This document shows, piece after piece, positions 1 through 6,606 of a stretch of 7,682 nt of DNA (the stretch's first letter is position 1; each line of letters begins with the position of its first letter). Below the pieces are notes generated by a model. The model was not told where the DNA came from. It worked only from the letters and a program-made list of their open reading frames with translations, and searched no databases. The DNA comes from JAYVJH01 sp043777595 (GTDB taxonomy: Bacteria > Bacteroidota > Bacteroidia > Cytophagales > Spirosomataceae), in NCBI GenBank assembly GCA_043777595.1, contig JAYWHT010000107.1, positions 1 through 7,682 on the forward strand, read 5' to 3'. The position numbers were made by a program, and so were the translations under genes.

Positions 1-6
1 TGTCAA

Positions 7-93
7 GGAGAGATGGGTGAGTGGCTGAAACCAGTAGTTTGCTAAACTGCCGTACTCGTAAGGGTACCGAGGGTTCGAATCCCTCTCCCTCCG
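7..93 (+). tRNA. tRNA-Ser (anticodon GCU)
   Basis: This is a class II tRNA of 87 nt with a long variable arm, as expected for serine. The seven-base loop at 39-45 carries anticodon GCT at 41-43 on a five-pair stem (34-38 with 46-50), so it reads AGC/AGU codons. The T arm is clean: GAGGG at 69-73 pairs with CCCTC at 81-85 around TTCGAAT. The acceptor stem pairs 7-13 with 86-92, with one A.C mismatch (A11 with C88) and G93 as discriminator. CCA is not encoded, so it must be added after transcription. It lies 19 nt upstream of tRNA-Pro and probably shares its transcript and terminator. Confidence 0.96.
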
Positions 94-112
94 CACCAAC
101 AAATGTAGCCTT

Positions 113-186
113 CGGGGTGTAGCGTAGCCCGGTATCGCGCCTGCTTTGGGAGCAGGAGGTCGTAGGTTCAAATCCTGCCACCCCGA
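113..186 (+). tRNA. tRNA-Pro (anticodon UGG)
   Basis: This is a 74-nt class I tRNA. The acceptor arm CGGGGTG (113-119) pairs perfectly with CACCCCG (179-185), and A186 is the discriminator. The anticodon stem pairs 140-144 with 152-156, and the loop shows TGG at 147-149, which decodes CCA/CCG and by wobble other proline codons. The T loop contains the usual TTCAAAT. CCA is not encoded. The gene follows tRNA-Ser closely and is followed after a few bases by a strong terminator, so the two form a small tRNA operon whose promoter lies before the window. Confidence 0.97.
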
Positions 187-192
187 CAACAG

Positions 193-236
193 AGTCCTCT
201 AAATCACAACGGTTTAGAGGACTTTTTGCTTTTTGA
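193..236 (+). terminator. Rho-independent terminator of the tRNA pair
   Basis: An 11-bp perfect stem (193-203 with 213-223) closes a 9-nt loop and runs directly into TTTTT, GC, TTTTT (223-234). It starts seven bases after tRNA-Pro, so it ends the tRNA transcript. Confidence 0.92.
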
Positions 237-455
237 GTAGTTCTAAGCTACTGTTACATGACAAAAGCAGTAAATCAGTTCGTTATCAAAGTCAAAACAC
301 CATATTACTTTTAAATAAGCACTCATAATTAGTACATTGGTATCACTGTACCTATACAAAAATAAATGTGTTAAAGATGTCGTAAGTATCTCATTTTTAA
401 CACATTAAATTTTTTTAACTTTCAAAATTAAGGCGGAGATAAAATATAGTTAGCA
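237..455. other. A/T-rich intergenic region, no gene seen
   Basis: This is the gap between the tRNA terminator and the tatD-like gene. I see no supported open reading frame in it. Its only clear structure is the hairpin at 365-416. The sequence TAACTTTC at 416-423 is one base from the Bacteroidota -7 consensus TAnnTTTG and could be a weak promoter for the gene at 456, but there is no convincing TTG element at the right distance upstream. Confidence 0.6.
365..416. terminator. Long A/T-rich hairpin followed by a T tract
   Basis: Bases 365-379 pair with 392-406: 15 pairs, one of them G.U, around a 12-nt loop. Seven T residues follow at 410-416, which looks like a Rho-independent terminator on the + strand. 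On the - strand the stem is followed by TTATTTTTG, so it may work both ways. No gene on either strand obviously ends here. It could be a back-up terminator behind the tRNA genes, the 3' end of an unrecognised small RNA starting in 237-364, or an attenuator in the leader of the gene at 456. Confidence 0.55.
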
Positions 456-1100
456 ATGCTCGACATTCATTCACACAAAGCCAGCTCAAATACCATTTAT
501 AACTTGTTGATTCAAGATATAGGTCAATTTAATGGCTTACAAAACCAATGGCTTTCGGTAGGTATTCACCCTTGTTATATTGCCGATTGGTCTTCACAAC
601 TTGCTGAAGTAGAAACCTTTGCCGTAAATAAAAACGTGTTGGCTATTGGCGAATGTGGCCTCGATCGACTAATTGAACTACCGATTGAAACCCAGCTTGT
701 TGTTTTTGAGACGCAAGTGCGGCTGGCTCAACGGCTCAATAAACCTGTGATTGTGCATTGTACAAAAGCCCATAATGACTTGATTGCTTGGAAAAAACAA
801 CGCCCAACAACTGTACCTCTTATTGTTCATGGTTTCAATAACAACATACATATCTTAGAACAATTACTCAAACACGATTTCATGGTTTCGTTGGGTTCGG
901 CTTTGGTCAATGTTGGTTCAAACGCTTCAAAATCAATTCAGTACATACCACTCAATAGATTGTTTTTGGAAACTGACAACGCCAATATACCCATCTACGC
1001 CGTTTACGAAGCAGCCGCCAAACGATTAAATTGTAAGATAGACGTGCTTCAAAAACAAATTTCAGATAACTTTGTCTGTGAGTTTGGTGTGCATTGTTAA
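456..1100 (+). CDS. TatD-family metal-dependent hydrolase, short form
   Basis: A TIM-barrel hydrolase of the TatD group; known members are cytosolic 3'-5' DNases or phosphoesterases with two metal ions. All expected metal and catalytic positions are visible: the DIHSH motif (H5, H7), the IGECGLD motif (E66), VIVHCTKAH (H101), LIVHGF (H125) and LETD (D174). At 214 residues it is some 45 shorter than E. coli TatD (about 260). It matches a compact version I associate with Bacteroidota, so I read it as complete, not truncated. The start is fixed because a TAG in frame lies nine bases upstream. An AGGCGGAG stretch at 431-438 resembles a Shine-Dalgarno site but is 17 nt from ATG, too far to be optimal. 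The tcdA gene follows 77 nt later on the same strand and may be co-transcribed. The family is clear; the substrate is not. Confidence 0.9.
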   Translation: MLDIHSHKASSNTIYNLLIQDIGQFNGLQNQWLSVGIHPCYIADWSSQLAEVETFAVNKNVLAIGECGLDRLIELPIETQLVVFETQVRLAQRLNKPVIVHCTKAHNDLIAWKKQRPTTVPLIVHGFNNNIHILEQLLKHDFMVSLGSALVNVGSNASKSIQYIPLNRLFLETDNANIPIYAVYEAAAKRLNCKIDVLQKQISDNFVCEFGVHC

Positions 1101-1177
1101 GAGATTTATTCTAACTTTTTAAATTACTCACGGAAATCACTGCATTGCACGGCAAAAAATCAAAAAACTACTGACCC

Positions 1178-1987
1178 ATGACTATTGACTATCAATCACA
1201 ATCTAACGACCTCGCCTGGCTTTCTCGTACACACTTACTGATTGGCGATAGCGGCCTTCAAAAACTACAAAATACCCATGTATTAGTTGTTGGGCTGGGT
1301 GGCGTTGGCTCGTTTGCGGCTGAGTTTATAGCCCGTGCGGGAGTAGGTACAATGACTATTGTAGATGGCGATGTAGTAGATCCCACCAATCGCAATCGGC
1401 AGCTACCAGCTTTGGCTTCGACACACGGGCAGCCCAAAGCCGACCTCATGGCAGCTCGCTTGCTCGACATCAACCCCGCTCTCAATCTGACCTCTATCAG
1501 GTCGTTTCTGAACCCCGACGAAGCCGAAAAACTACTGACCGAAACCAAATACGATTATGTAATGGACTGTATCGATAGCATTACACCCAAGCTCACTTTG
1601 CTATCGACAGCTTATAGGCTTGGTCTGCCACTTGTTAGCTCAATGGGCGCAGGTGGTAAATACGACCCAACCAAACTACGGGTGGCCGATTTGTTTGATA
1701 CTTATGCGTGCAGTTTGGCGCATTACGTTAGAAAAAGACTAAAAAAATATGGAATAAAATCAGGAATTAAGGCCGTGTTTTCGACTGAAACCGTACAGGC
1801 CGACTCTGTGATGCTAACCGATGGCAGTAACTTCAAACGGTCGGCTTATGGTACTATTTCGTTTTTGCCACCCGCTTTTGGCGGAGTTGTGGCCTCTGTC
1901 GTCATCAGAGATTTACTCAATATCCCAGTAGAACTCACCAAAAGCCCCTATAAAGACACCAAAAAGAAACGGGGCAAGAAAAAGTAG
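1178..1987 (+). CDS. tcdA: tRNA threonylcarbamoyladenosine dehydratase
   Basis: An E1-like ThiF/MoeB-fold enzyme that activates the t6A37 side chain of ANN-decoding tRNAs with ATP and cyclises it to ct6A. In the 269-residue product the Rossmann ATP loop GLGGVG is at 39-44, VDGD at 61-64, NRNRQ at 71-75 with the adenylation Arg residues, K87 in the GQPKAD stretch, and DCIDS at 130-134. The VRKRLKK and FSTE stretches (184-190, 201-204) are characteristic of TcdA/CsdL and not of ThiF or MoeB. Length matches E. coli TcdA (268). The C terminus is a lysine-rich tail (KKKRGKKK), which might contact tRNA. A TGA in frame two codons upstream fixes the ATG start; there is no Shine-Dalgarno site, as usual in this phylum. 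It sits behind the TatD-like gene, an arrangement I recall from other Bacteroidota, and a near-palindrome begins four bases after its stop. Confidence 0.95.
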   Translation: MTIDYQSQSNDLAWLSRTHLLIGDSGLQKLQNTHVLVVGLGGVGSFAAEFIARAGVGTMTIVDGDVVDPTNRNRQLPALASTHGQPKADLMAARLLDINPALNLTSIRSFLNPDEAEKLLTETKYDYVMDCIDSITPKLTLLSTAYRLGLPLVSSMGAGGKYDPTKLRVADLFDTYACSLAHYVRKRLKKYGIKSGIKAVFSTETVQADSVMLTDGSNFKRSAYGTISFLPPAFGGVVASVVIRDLLNIPVELTKSPYKDTKKKRGKKK

Positions 1988-1990
1988 GTG

Positions 1991-2026
1991 GTAAAATAGA
2001 TACTACAGAGTAGTGTCGTATTTTAC
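1991..2026. repeat. 36-nt near-palindrome just after tcdA
   Basis: GTAAAATA (1991-1998) pairs with TATTTTAC (2019-2026). After one bulged G (2018) the stem continues GATACTA (1999-2005) with TAGTGTC (2011-2017, one G.U), leaving the loop CAGAG. That is 15 pairs in 36 nt. No T tract follows on either strand, so it is not a standard intrinsic terminator. It could protect the 3' end of the tcdA mRNA, act in termination without U residues, or be an operator or mobile-element end. Confidence 0.6.
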
Positions 2027-2061
2027 AAGTCATTAAAAATAAGTCAAACTCTAAAATTGCG

Positions 2062-2870
2062 ATGAATATAGAAACATTTATATCAAATTTGGTTACTGCA
2101 CTCAAAGATAACCGTAACAAAAAAACTAAATAATTTACTTTCTGGTATTGCAACCCACAAAACAACACAAATTTGGACAATATCAAAAACTCGAACCTAA
2201 TGTGAGAACTGTTCGAATATGCTAAAGGGTACTCAAGAGCAAGTTTTAAGCCCCGAACAAATCAACGAATCACTTTTGGCCGAGGCAGTAAAATATTTAT
2301 AATCTGAGAACGATATTTTTGCGATTGATGATGGCAATGGCTTGCGTAAAATATATGCCAAAAGCACAGAATCGCTTATTAAAGTAAAGGACTTATCAGG
2401 CGGCTGGGTCAATGGCTACAATAGTTTTAATAGTGTAAACGTATTGGGTTCTGAAAATAGTGATTACTGACCGAAAAGAGAAAAACATTTTCAAAGACAC
2501 GATGTTTACCATTTCTAATTATCCTTTTACAAATCAAGAAATAGCGTACAAAATTTTTTCAGATTTACTTGAAACGCTCAAAAATAAAATCAGTTTTTAA
2601 GTTTTTTAAAGAGTAACTTGGCTGGGAGGCGTTTCAAATAAAAACTATCAGACTATCCAAAATATCATTACTTTGGCTTTTTATGTAGGGGCTTATTTCT
2701 GCGAAATTCAAAATGAAGTTACCAAAAATTACCAGTTCCGAATAATTTACCGGTTGGCAAAGTGCAAGGGCCGATTTACTAAACATTTCTTTTTAAATGG
2801 TTTGATAGAGTTGGCTCGTACTGCCCTTTTTCAGCAATTTGTCAAAGAATATCGGTTACTCCAAAAGTAA
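2062..2870 (+). pseudogene. Decayed IS4-type transposase remnant
   Basis: Pieces of one DDE transposase can be read across three frames. The first (2062-2133) starts MNIETFISNL. The second frame runs about 2102-2470 with stops at 2198, 2300 and 2468; it includes NLLSGIATHKTTQIW and then AIDDGNGLRKIYAK, followed by KVKDLSGGWVNGYN. That is the pattern around the first catalytic Asp of IS4-type enzymes (D..D..K.yak...l..V.D.S....v.GY). The third frame (2472-2870) has stops at 2598 and 2607. Its end, with NYQTIQNIITLAF and later a hydrophobic helix, resembles the family's C-terminal region after the catalytic Glu. The central part with the second Asp and the Glu is missing, so the relic spells about 270 residues against roughly 400 in intact relatives. 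With five stops, two frame changes and a deletion it cannot be active. The assignment rests on remembered family patterns; the IS subgroup is unknown. Confidence 0.72.
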
Positions 2871-3065
2871 GTTGATGACTTACTGGCATTTGCCCTCAAG
2901 ATAAACTAACCAAATGTTATTTGCCCTTGATTTACTTAAGTTACTCATTATCAAATAATTAACACTTTTTAAGGTTTTCAAAATATTTATTGAATACAGC
3001 CATTATATTTTGTCGAAATTAAAGTAATTTATCTGTATTTTTGCAAAAAATAACACCATTTTACA
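2871..3065. other. Intergenic region before aspS
   Basis: The 195 nt between the transposase relic and aspS are A/T-rich with no gene. ATTTGCCCT occurs twice (2888-2896 and 2919-2927). The right part holds the likely aspS promoter. I find no terminator facing either way. Confidence 0.6.
3010..3043 (+). promoter_or_regulatory. Bacteroidota-type promoter of aspS
   Basis: TATTTTTG at 3036-3043 matches the Bacteroidota primary-sigma -7 consensus TAnnTTTG exactly. A TTG at 3010-3012 could serve as the -33 element, with a 23-nt gap at the long end of the accepted range. Transcription would start near 3050, giving an A-rich leader of about 15 nt with no Shine-Dalgarno site before ATG at 3066. Confidence 0.65.
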
Positions 3066-4835
3066 ATGCTCAGAACACATACTTGTGGCCAGTTGCGCCT
3101 TTCAGACATCAATCAAACGGTAACGCTCAGTGGCTGGGTACAGCGTATCAGAGACAAGGGCGGTATGATTTGGATTGACCTTCGAGACCGCTATGGCATT
3201 ACGCAGTTGATGCTCGAAGAGGGCAAAACAGCGTCAGAAATTATCGCAAAAAGTAGAACACTGGGCCGTGAGTTTGTGATACAGGCCACGGGGCTTGTAG
3301 TGGAGCGTGTAGCCAAAAACGACAAAATACCTACGGGTGATATTGAGCTAAAACTGACTGACTTGTCGATACTAAATGCCGCCAAGTTACCACCTTTTTT
3401 GATAGAAGACGAAACCGATGGCGGCGATGATATTAGAATGAAATACCGTTATTTGGACCTGCGCCGCAATCCCGTTCGTAACAACCTCATGATGCGCCAC
3501 CGAATAGCGCAGTTTACTCGTAACTATCTTGATACACAAGACTTTATAGAAGTCGAAACCCCCGTACTGATAAAGTCCACACCCGAGGGCGCACGAGACT
3601 TTGTAGTACCGAGCCGTATGAACGCTGGTGAGTTTTATGCACTGCCACAGTCGCCACAGACGTTCAAGCAGTTATTGATGGTATCGGGTTTTGATAGGTA
3701 TTATCAGATTGTAAAATGTTTTAGAGACGAAGACCTCCGTGCCGACCGCCAGCCAGAGTTTACACAGATAGACTGCGAGATGTCGTTTGTTACCCAAGAA
3801 GATGTACTACAAATGTTTGAAGGGCTGATTAGGCATTTGTTCAAAAACGTCAAGAACATTGACCTCGCCGCCGTTCCCCGCATGACCTACGCCGAAGCCG
3901 CCCGTCGCTACGGCTCTGACAAACCTGATGTAAGATTTGGTATGGAATTTTGCCCCCTAACCCCCGATGGGGAAACTGAAAAAGATTTAGTGAGAGGACG
4001 GGGCTTTGGGGTTTTTGATGAGGCCGAAATGGTGGTTGGAATTTGTGCCAAAGGTTGTGCTGACTATACTCGTAAGCAAATGGACGAACTGACTGAATGG
4101 CTCAAACGCCCACAAATTGGTGCAAAAGGCTTGATTTATGTGCGTTATAATGCCGACGGTACGCTTAAATCATCGGCCGATAAATTTTATAATGAACAAG
4201 ACCTCAAAAACTGGGCCACGGCCATGAACGCCGAACCTGGGGATTTGATGCTCGTTTTGAGCGGTAGTACAGATAAAGTCCGCAAACAACTCTCTGAACT
4301 ACGCCTTGAAATGGGTACTCGGCTGGGGCTTCGCAAGGCCGACCACTACGAAGTACTGTGGGTTGTTGATTTTCCATTGTTGGAATATGGCGAAGAAGAC
4401 GACCGCTGGTTTGCTATGCACCACCCATTTACAAGCCCTAAACCAGAAGATATTGCACTGTTAGAAACCGACTTGGGCGCAGTACGAGCCAATGCCTACG
4501 ATATGGTCATCAATGGTACAGAAGTAGGTGGTGGGTCTGTCAGAATTTTTCAGCGACCGTTACAGCAGCGAATGTTTGAAATATTGGGCTTCACGCCTGA
4601 CGAAGCTCGCAAACAATTTGGGTTTTTGATGGACGCATTTGAGTTTGGCGCACCGCCTCACGCTGGTATTGCTTTTGGTTTTGATAGACTTTGCTCGCTA
4701 TTTGGTGGTGCCGATTCTATCCGTGATTTTATTGCATTTCCCAAAAACAACTCAGGCCGAGACGTAATGATTGACAGCCCCTCAACGATTGACGAAAAAC
4801 AAATGAACGAATTGAAGATTAGGACGGTGTTATAG
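3066..4835 (+). CDS. aspS: Aspartyl-tRNA synthetase
   Basis: A class IIb synthetase that charges tRNA-Asp with aspartate in the cytosol; 589 residues, the usual bacterial length. Order of parts: N-terminal OB-fold anticodon-binding domain (about 1-105), class II catalytic core with motif 1 around IEVETPVL (161-168) and motif 2 FRDEDLRADRQPEFTQID (219-236), the bacterial GAD-type insert (about 290-425), and motif 3 GIAFGFDRL (534-542). The aspartate-binding QSPQ stretch is at 195-198. Two details stand out. The loop entering the insert domain (296-309) is about seven residues longer than in B. subtilis or E. coli AspRS as I remember them, and is encoded by a C/G-rich tract. Position 31, which I recall as important for discriminating tRNA-Asp from tRNA-Asn, is Lys. 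The gene has its own promoter and converges on prfC. Confidence 0.98.
   Translation: MLRTHTCGQLRLSDINQTVTLSGWVQRIRDKGGMIWIDLRDRYGITQLMLEEGKTASEIIAKSRTLGREFVIQATGLVVERVAKNDKIPTGDIELKLTDLSILNAAKLPPFLIEDETDGGDDIRMKYRYLDLRRNPVRNNLMMRHRIAQFTRNYLDTQDFIEVETPVLIKSTPEGARDFVVPSRMNAGEFYALPQSPQTFKQLLMVSGFDRYYQIVKCFRDEDLRADRQPEFTQIDCEMSFVTQEDVLQMFEGLIRHLFKNVKNIDLAAVPRMTYAEAARRYGSDKPDVRFGMEFCPLTPDGETEKDLVRGRGFGVFDEAEMVVGICAKGCADYTRKQMDELTEWLKRPQIGAKGLIYVRYNADGTLKSSADKFYNEQDLKNWATAMNAEPGDLMLVLSGSTDKVRKQLSELRLEMGTRLGLRKADHYEVLWVVDFPLLEYGEEDDRWFAMHHPFTSPKPEDIALLETDLGAVRANAYDMVINGTEVGGGSVRIFQRPLQQRMFEILGFTPDEARKQFGFLMDAFEFGAPPHAGIAFGFDRLCSLFGGADSIRDFIAFPKNNSGRDVMIDSPSTIDEKQMNELKIRTVL
3951..3983 (+). repeat. 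C/G-rich palindromic tract inserted in frame in aspS
   Basis: The codons for C296 to K306 read as a C5 run, TAA, a second C5 run, GAT, then GGGG. The second C run can pair with the G run (3962-3965 with 3969-3972, loop GAT). This differs in composition from the surrounding gene and resembles short C5-TAA-C5-GAA-G5-type palindromes that I recall as dispersed repeats in Bacteroidota. It encodes the extra residues that common AspRS proteins lack between RFGMEF and DLV. Confidence 0.5.
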
Positions 4836-4848
4836 GCTTTGTAAAAAA

Positions 4849-4880
4849 GTAGTGCCACCACCGCAGACGATGGTGGCACT
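4849..4880 (-). terminator. Terminator between convergent aspS and prfC
   Basis: AGTGCCACCA (4851-4860) pairs perfectly with TGGTGGCACT (4871-4880) around a 10-nt loop. Six A residues at 4843-4848 become a T6 tract when read on the - strand, so this is a proper intrinsic terminator for prfC, whose stop lies about 40 nt before it. On the + strand it begins 15 nt after the aspS stop but is followed by TACATTATC, so it would stop aspS transcripts less efficiently, or mainly stabilise their 3' end. Confidence 0.85.
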
Positions 4881-4921
4881 TACATTATCAAAACTTTGAG
4901 TTTGTGAATTAGCAAATAGTT

Positions 4922-6511
4922 TTATGCCATTACCTTAAACTCTGATGTAGTATGAAACTCAATGGCTGGGTTGTTGTCTCGGTTCATACGCAACATCCAT
5001 TCAGAATCTGCCAAAAAAACAGGGTTTTGGTCTTTGTCATAGCCAATTTGTGTGCCTTTGAGGCGGATAAACTCTTGTAGTTTTTTGGGGTCATCGCTCG
5101 TTAGCCAGCAGGCTCTTGTCGATGACATCGTTACCCAGCGACATTTGGCTCCATATTCATTTTCGAGGCGGTACTGAATCACCTCAAACTGCAACTCGCC
5201 CACTGTACCTACCACCTTACGAGTACCTGGCTGCAACATAAACAACTGCGCCACGCCCTCGTCTGTAAGCTGCTGGATTCCTTTTTCTAACTGCTTGGAC
5301 TTCATAGGGTCCATGTTGATTAGCTCTTTAAAGATTTCGGGCGAAAAACTCGGAATACCTTGGTATTGTAGGTTTTCGCCCTCGGTCAGGGTATCGCCAA
5401 TCTTAAAAGTGCCTGTGTCGTAGAGACCAATAACATCGCCTGGGAAGCCTTCTTCAACTACCTCTTTGGCCGAAGCCATAAAGCTAAACGGACTCGAAAA
5501 GCGTACATTTTTGTCCAATCGAGTATGATGATAAAATTTGCCACGCTCAAAAACCCCTGAGCAAACCCTCAAAAACGCAATACGGTCTCGGTGGCGGGGG
5601 TCAATATTGGCATGAATTTTAAAAACGAATCCGCTAAAATGTTTATCACTTGGATTTACTATTCGTAAATTTGTTGGCCGAGCAATGGGCGGTGGCGAAA
5701 TCTGACAGAAGCCTTCGAGCAACTCTCTGACACCAAAATTATTGACAGCACTACCAAAAAAAACGGGTGCGATTCGCCCTGCCAAATATTCGTCACGGTC
5801 GAAAGTACCATAGACACCGTCCAAAAGTTCTACGTCTTCACGTAGTTGTTTGGCATCTCGCTCGCCGAGTTTTTTGTCGAGCATGGGGTCGTCGAGATTG
5901 ATAGTGAGTACATCGCTTTCGATTTTTGTTTTATTGACCTTGAAAAAATACAACTTCTTTTCGTACAAACTGTACACTCCCTTGAAGCTCGCTCCCATAT
6001 TTACGGGCCATGTCAATGGGCGGGTTTTGATGTTTAGTTTTTGTTCCAATTCGTCCAATAAATCAAACGGGTCTCGGCCTTCACGGTCCATTTTGTTGAT
6101 GAACACAATCACGGGCGAGTCTCTCATTCGGCATACCTCCATGAGCCGCTCGGTTTGTTCTTCTACGCCTTTTACGCAGTCAATGACCAAAATCACAGAG
6201 TCCACGGCAGTAAGAGTACGATAAGTATCTTCGGCAAAATCTTTGTGGCCTGGGGTATCTAAAATATTGATAAGCAGGTTATTATATTCAAAAGTCATAA
6301 CCGAAGTAGCGACAGAAATACCACGTTGTTTTTCGATTTCCATAAAGTCGGAGGTAGCCGTTTTCTTTATTTTGTTAGACTTCACCGCCCCTGCCGTCTG
6401 AATGGCACCTCCAAAGAGTAGTAGTTTTTCGGTTAGGGTCGTTTTGCCAGCGTCGGGGTGGCTAATGATGGCAAATGTGCGCCGTTTGGCTATTTCTTGT
6501 TGGGTGGTCAT
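4922..6511 (-). CDS. prfC: Peptide chain release factor 3 (RF3)
   Basis: A translational GTPase that removes RF1/RF2 from the ribosome after peptide release. The product is 529 residues, the same length as E. coli RF3. GTPase motifs are intact: P-loop SHPDAGKTT (17-25), switch region RGISV (63-67), DTPGH (85-89), NKMD (139-142) and GSA (253-255). These are followed by the beta-barrel domain II and the RF3-type C-terminal domain (about 390-529, including VVGTVGELQFEV). The DAGKTT P-loop and the overall layout separate it from EF-G. A TAG in frame eight codons upstream limits the start to this ATG; there is no Shine-Dalgarno site and no clear TAnnTTTG promoter in the 95-nt gap upstream. The propeller lipoprotein gene precedes it on the same strand with no terminator between them, so read-through transcription is possible. 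It ends at the shared hairpin with aspS. Confidence 0.97.
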   Translation of the reverse strand: MTTQQEIAKRRTFAIISHPDAGKTTLTEKLLLFGGAIQTAGAVKSNKIKKTATSDFMEIEKQRGISVATSVMTFEYNNLLINILDTPGHKDFAEDTYRTLTAVDSVILVIDCVKGVEEQTERLMEVCRMRDSPVIVFINKMDREGRDPFDLLDELEQKLNIKTRPLTWPVNMGASFKGVYSLYEKKLYFFKVNKTKIESDVLTINLDDPMLDKKLGERDAKQLREDVELLDGVYGTFDRDEYLAGRIAPVFFGSAVNNFGVRELLEGFCQISPPPIARPTNLRIVNPSDKHFSGFVFKIHANIDPRHRDRIAFLRVCSGVFERGKFYHHTRLDKNVRFSSPFSFMASAKEVVEEGFPGDVIGLYDTGTFKIGDTLTEGENLQYQGIPSFSPEIFKELINMDPMKSKQLEKGIQQLTDEGVAQLFMLQPGTRKVVGTVGELQFEVIQYRLENEYGAKCRWVTMSSTRACWLTSDDPKKLQEFIRLKGTQIGYDKDQNPVFLADSEWMLRMNRDNNPAIEFHTTSEFKVMA

Positions 6512-6606
6512 GTTGGGGTGTTTTACTCTTAACTAAATTTTTCAATAAAATAAATAGATGATTGGTTTTCGACAGATAAGACTTGACTTCGCTAATTTTG
6601 CTACTA
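6512..6606. other. Gap between propeller gene and prfC
   Basis: This is 95 nt of mostly A/T-rich sequence. I see no hairpin with a T tract and no exact TAnnTTTG on the - strand, so the prfC promoter is either degenerate here or lies further upstream. Confidence 0.5.

Noticed and set aside
113..186. tRNA-Pro as an attachment site for an integrated element
   Set aside because: No second copy of the tRNA 3' end and no integrase gene are present in the window.
357..364. - strand promoter TATTTTTG read from 364 to 357
   Set aside because: The match is exact but is part of the T-rich tail of the hairpin on that strand, no TTG element lies at the right distance, and no - strand gene follows.
1258..1548. 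Open frame on the - strand inside tcdA
   Set aside because: It lies antisense to a well-conserved gene and its composition has no family resemblance; a shadow frame.
1935..2186. Open frame on the - strand across the tcdA end and the relic
   Set aside because: It overlaps the conserved tcdA C terminus antisense, and its sequence shows no recognisable domain.
2673..2870. A separate 65-residue gene starting at TTG
   Set aside because: The frame is open upstream to 2610 and continues the transposase C-terminal pattern, so it is the last piece of the relic, not an independent gene.
2015..2960. Terminal inverted repeats of the transposase relic
   Set aside because: Only AAGTCAT is shared in inverted orientation between the flanks (near 2027 and 2878). 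Seven bases in A/T-rich DNA are not enough.
5846..6224. Two overlapping + strand frames inside prfC
   Set aside because: Both are antisense to the conserved GTPase domain of RF3, with no independent support.
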